Made by a program: the position numbers and the translations under genes. This document shows positions 6,229-7,013 of a stretch of 7,013 bases of DNA, in pieces. This DNA comes from Micropepsaceae bacterium (GTDB lineage: Bacteria > Pseudomonadota > Alphaproteobacteria > Micropepsales > Micropepsaceae): NCBI GenBank assembly GCA_025450355.1, contig JANWHR010000221.1:1-7013 (forward strand), written 5' to 3'. Position 1 is the stretch's first letter. Each line of letters starts with the position of its first letter. The notes beneath the pieces are model-generated. The model searched no databases. It was not told where the DNA came from and saw only the letters and a program-made list of their open reading frames with translations.

Positions 6229-6573
6229 ATGATTGCAGTCATTTTCGAAGTCCGGATCACGCCGGGGCGGCAACAGGACTATCTCGATTTTGCGGCGGCA
6301 TTGCGCGCGGAGCTGGAGGCGGTGGACGGATTCCTTTCGGTTGAACGTTTTGCCAGCCTGTCCGATCCGAACCGGCTGTTGTCGCTTTCGTTCTGGCGCG
6401 ATGAAGAATCCGTCCGCCGCTGGCGAACCGCGTCGCGTCATCGCGCGGCGCAAAGTGCCGGGCGGAGCGGTATCTTCAGCGATTACCGGCTGCGGGTCGC
6501 CACGGTGCTGCGCGATTACGGAATGCGCGACCGCGAACAGGCCCCGCGGGATTCCGAAGCAATGCTCGCATGA
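6229..6573 (+). CDS. ABM-domain protein (antibiotic biosynthesis monooxygenase-like)
   Basis: This 114-residue protein has a ferredoxin-like ABM domain spanning about residues 2-92. The opening strand MIAVIFEVRITPGRQQDYLDF, GFLSVERFASLSDPNRLLSLSFWRDEESVRRWR (34-66) and HRAAQSAGRSGIFSDYRLRVATVLRDYGM (71-99) are typical. H71 is the usual conserved histidine of these dimeric proteins. Members include cofactor-free quinol monooxygenases, haem-degrading enzymes and many uncharacterised stress proteins; this one most resembles the uncharacterised group. The ATG at 6229 has AGGGAA eight bases upstream. The last 15 or so residues are polar and probably disordered. The stop TGA overlaps the next start (ATGA), so it is translationally coupled to the dehydrogenase. 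Divergence from the decarboxylase-like/VOC pair suggests a shared regulator. Confidence 0.9.
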   Translation: MIAVIFEVRITPGRQQDYLDFAAALRAELEAVDGFLSVERFASLSDPNRLLSLSFWRDEESVRRWRTASRHRAAQSAGRSGIFSDYRLRVATVLRDYGMRDREQAPRDSEAMLA

Positions 6574-7013
6574 TCAGTGTCGCGATCTTGGCACCCGGCA
6601 CCATGGGCAGCGCGATTGCGCGCCGCCTGAACGAAAATGGCGTGGAGGTACTCACGAGCCTGGCCGGGCGGAGCGCGCAAACCGCAGAACGCGCGCTCAG
6701 TGCAGGAATGACCGCCGTCGAACTGTTCGAACTTGCGCGTGCGAATCTGTTTCTTTCAATTGTTCCCCCCGGTGTGGCCGTCGCGGTGGCGGAAGAGATT
6801 GGCCGGGTTTTTGCTGCGCAAAGCCGCAAGCCTTTGTACATCGATTGCAACGCCATCAATCCCGAAACTGCCGCCCGCGTTGCGACAACGGTTCGAAACG
6901 GCGGAATGGACTATGTCGATGGCGGGATCATCGGCGGGCCACCCAAACGGAATTATGACGGACCGGTGCTCTATCTTTCCGGCGACCGGGCCGGTGATGC
7001 CGCGGTTCTGGAC
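6570..7013 (+). CDS. NAD(P)-dependent dehydrogenase, 6PGDH/HIBADH superfamily, DUF1932-type (3' partial)
   Basis: This frame opens at the ATG at 6570 and stays open to the window edge (148 codons), so its 3' part is missing. The N-terminus MISVAILAPGTMGSAIARRL is a Rossmann dinucleotide-binding loop in which GxGxMG is replaced by APGTMG, a variant I associate with dehydrogenases carrying a C-terminal DUF1932 domain. Further landmarks are LFLSIVPPGVAVAVAEEI (about 60-77), the strand LYIDCNAINPETAARVA (about 89-105), and DYVDGGIIGGPP (about 114-125), equivalent to the substrate-loop DAPVSGG of 3-hydroxyisobutyrate dehydrogenase. It probably oxidises a hydroxy acid or reduces a keto acid; the substrate is unknown. 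The start overlaps the ABM stop by ATGA. The catalytic lysine and the C-terminal all-helical domain lie outside the window. Confidence 0.88.
   Translation, partial: MISVAILAPGTMGSAIARRLNENGVEVLTSLAGRSAQTAERALSAGMTAVELFELARANLFLSIVPPGVAVAVAEEIGRVFAAQSRKPLYIDCNAINPETAARVATTVRNGGMDYVDGGIIGGPPKRNYDGPVLYLSGDRAGDAAVLD

Noticed and set aside
6233..6958. Open frame of 241 codons on the + strand, overlapping the ABM and dehydrogenase genes
   Set aside because: It is a frame-shifted reading through two genes with clear family motifs, and it is Arg/Cys-rich without a domain.
1..7013. Phage-defence island, CRISPR array, mobile element or toxin-antitoxin pair
   Set aside because: Apart from the HerA-like ATPase nothing fits: there are no spaced repeats, transposase or integrase motifs, nuclease partners or small toxin genes.

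Overview
The window looks like a piece of chromosome from a GC-rich alphaproteobacterium. This is an inference. It rests on the GC-biased third codon positions, on a class I methyltransferase with a GLGYA motif divergent from gloB (an arrangement I associate with alphaproteobacteria), and on the style of the DUF87/HerA ATPase and the kinase tail. There are no rRNA, tRNA, CRISPR, insertion sequence or phage genes. Coding is dense, with no gene-free stretch above 300 bases.

Layout. (1) Bases 1-2026, + strand: the 3' end of a sensor histidine kinase gene (ATP-binding domain only) overlaps by an ATGA junction a complete gene for a HerA-type hexameric DNA translocase. A possible intrinsic terminator follows (about 2033-2103). 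(2) Bases 2122-3655: a short SAM-dependent methyltransferase gene (- strand) is divergent from gloB (glyoxalase II, + strand). The roughly 100-base gap between them holds two hairpin-forming sequences. (3) Bases 3784-4593, - strand: a second, unrelated class I SAM methyltransferase with its own sigma70-like promoter. A TACCGGTA palindrome lies at that promoter and a second copy lies beyond the other end of the gene. Two degenerate repeats sharing ATTCCC and TGCGCGGGAT occur in the intergenic spaces on either side. (4) Bases 4729-7013: a divergent pair of two-gene units. Leftward are a protein of the 4,5-dihydroxyphthalate-decarboxylase-like (periplasmic-binding-fold) family and a VOC (glyoxalase/extradiol-dioxygenase fold) protein. 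Rightward are an ABM-domain monooxygenase-like protein and, by ATGA overlap, an NAD(P)-dependent dehydrogenase of the APGxMG (DUF1932-type) group that runs off the window.

How the genes work together. The first unit couples a signalling kinase to a DNA translocase, with no nuclease partner in view. gloB completes glutathione-dependent detoxification of methylglyoxal (S-lactoylglutathione to D-lactate); the adjacent methyltransferase has no known substrate. The last four genes have the composition of a small catabolic module for an aromatic or ring-cleavage-type compound, with a shared 78-base control region containing an inverted repeat. That grouping is the least ordinary part of the window. 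I see no convincing new defence system or mobile system here.
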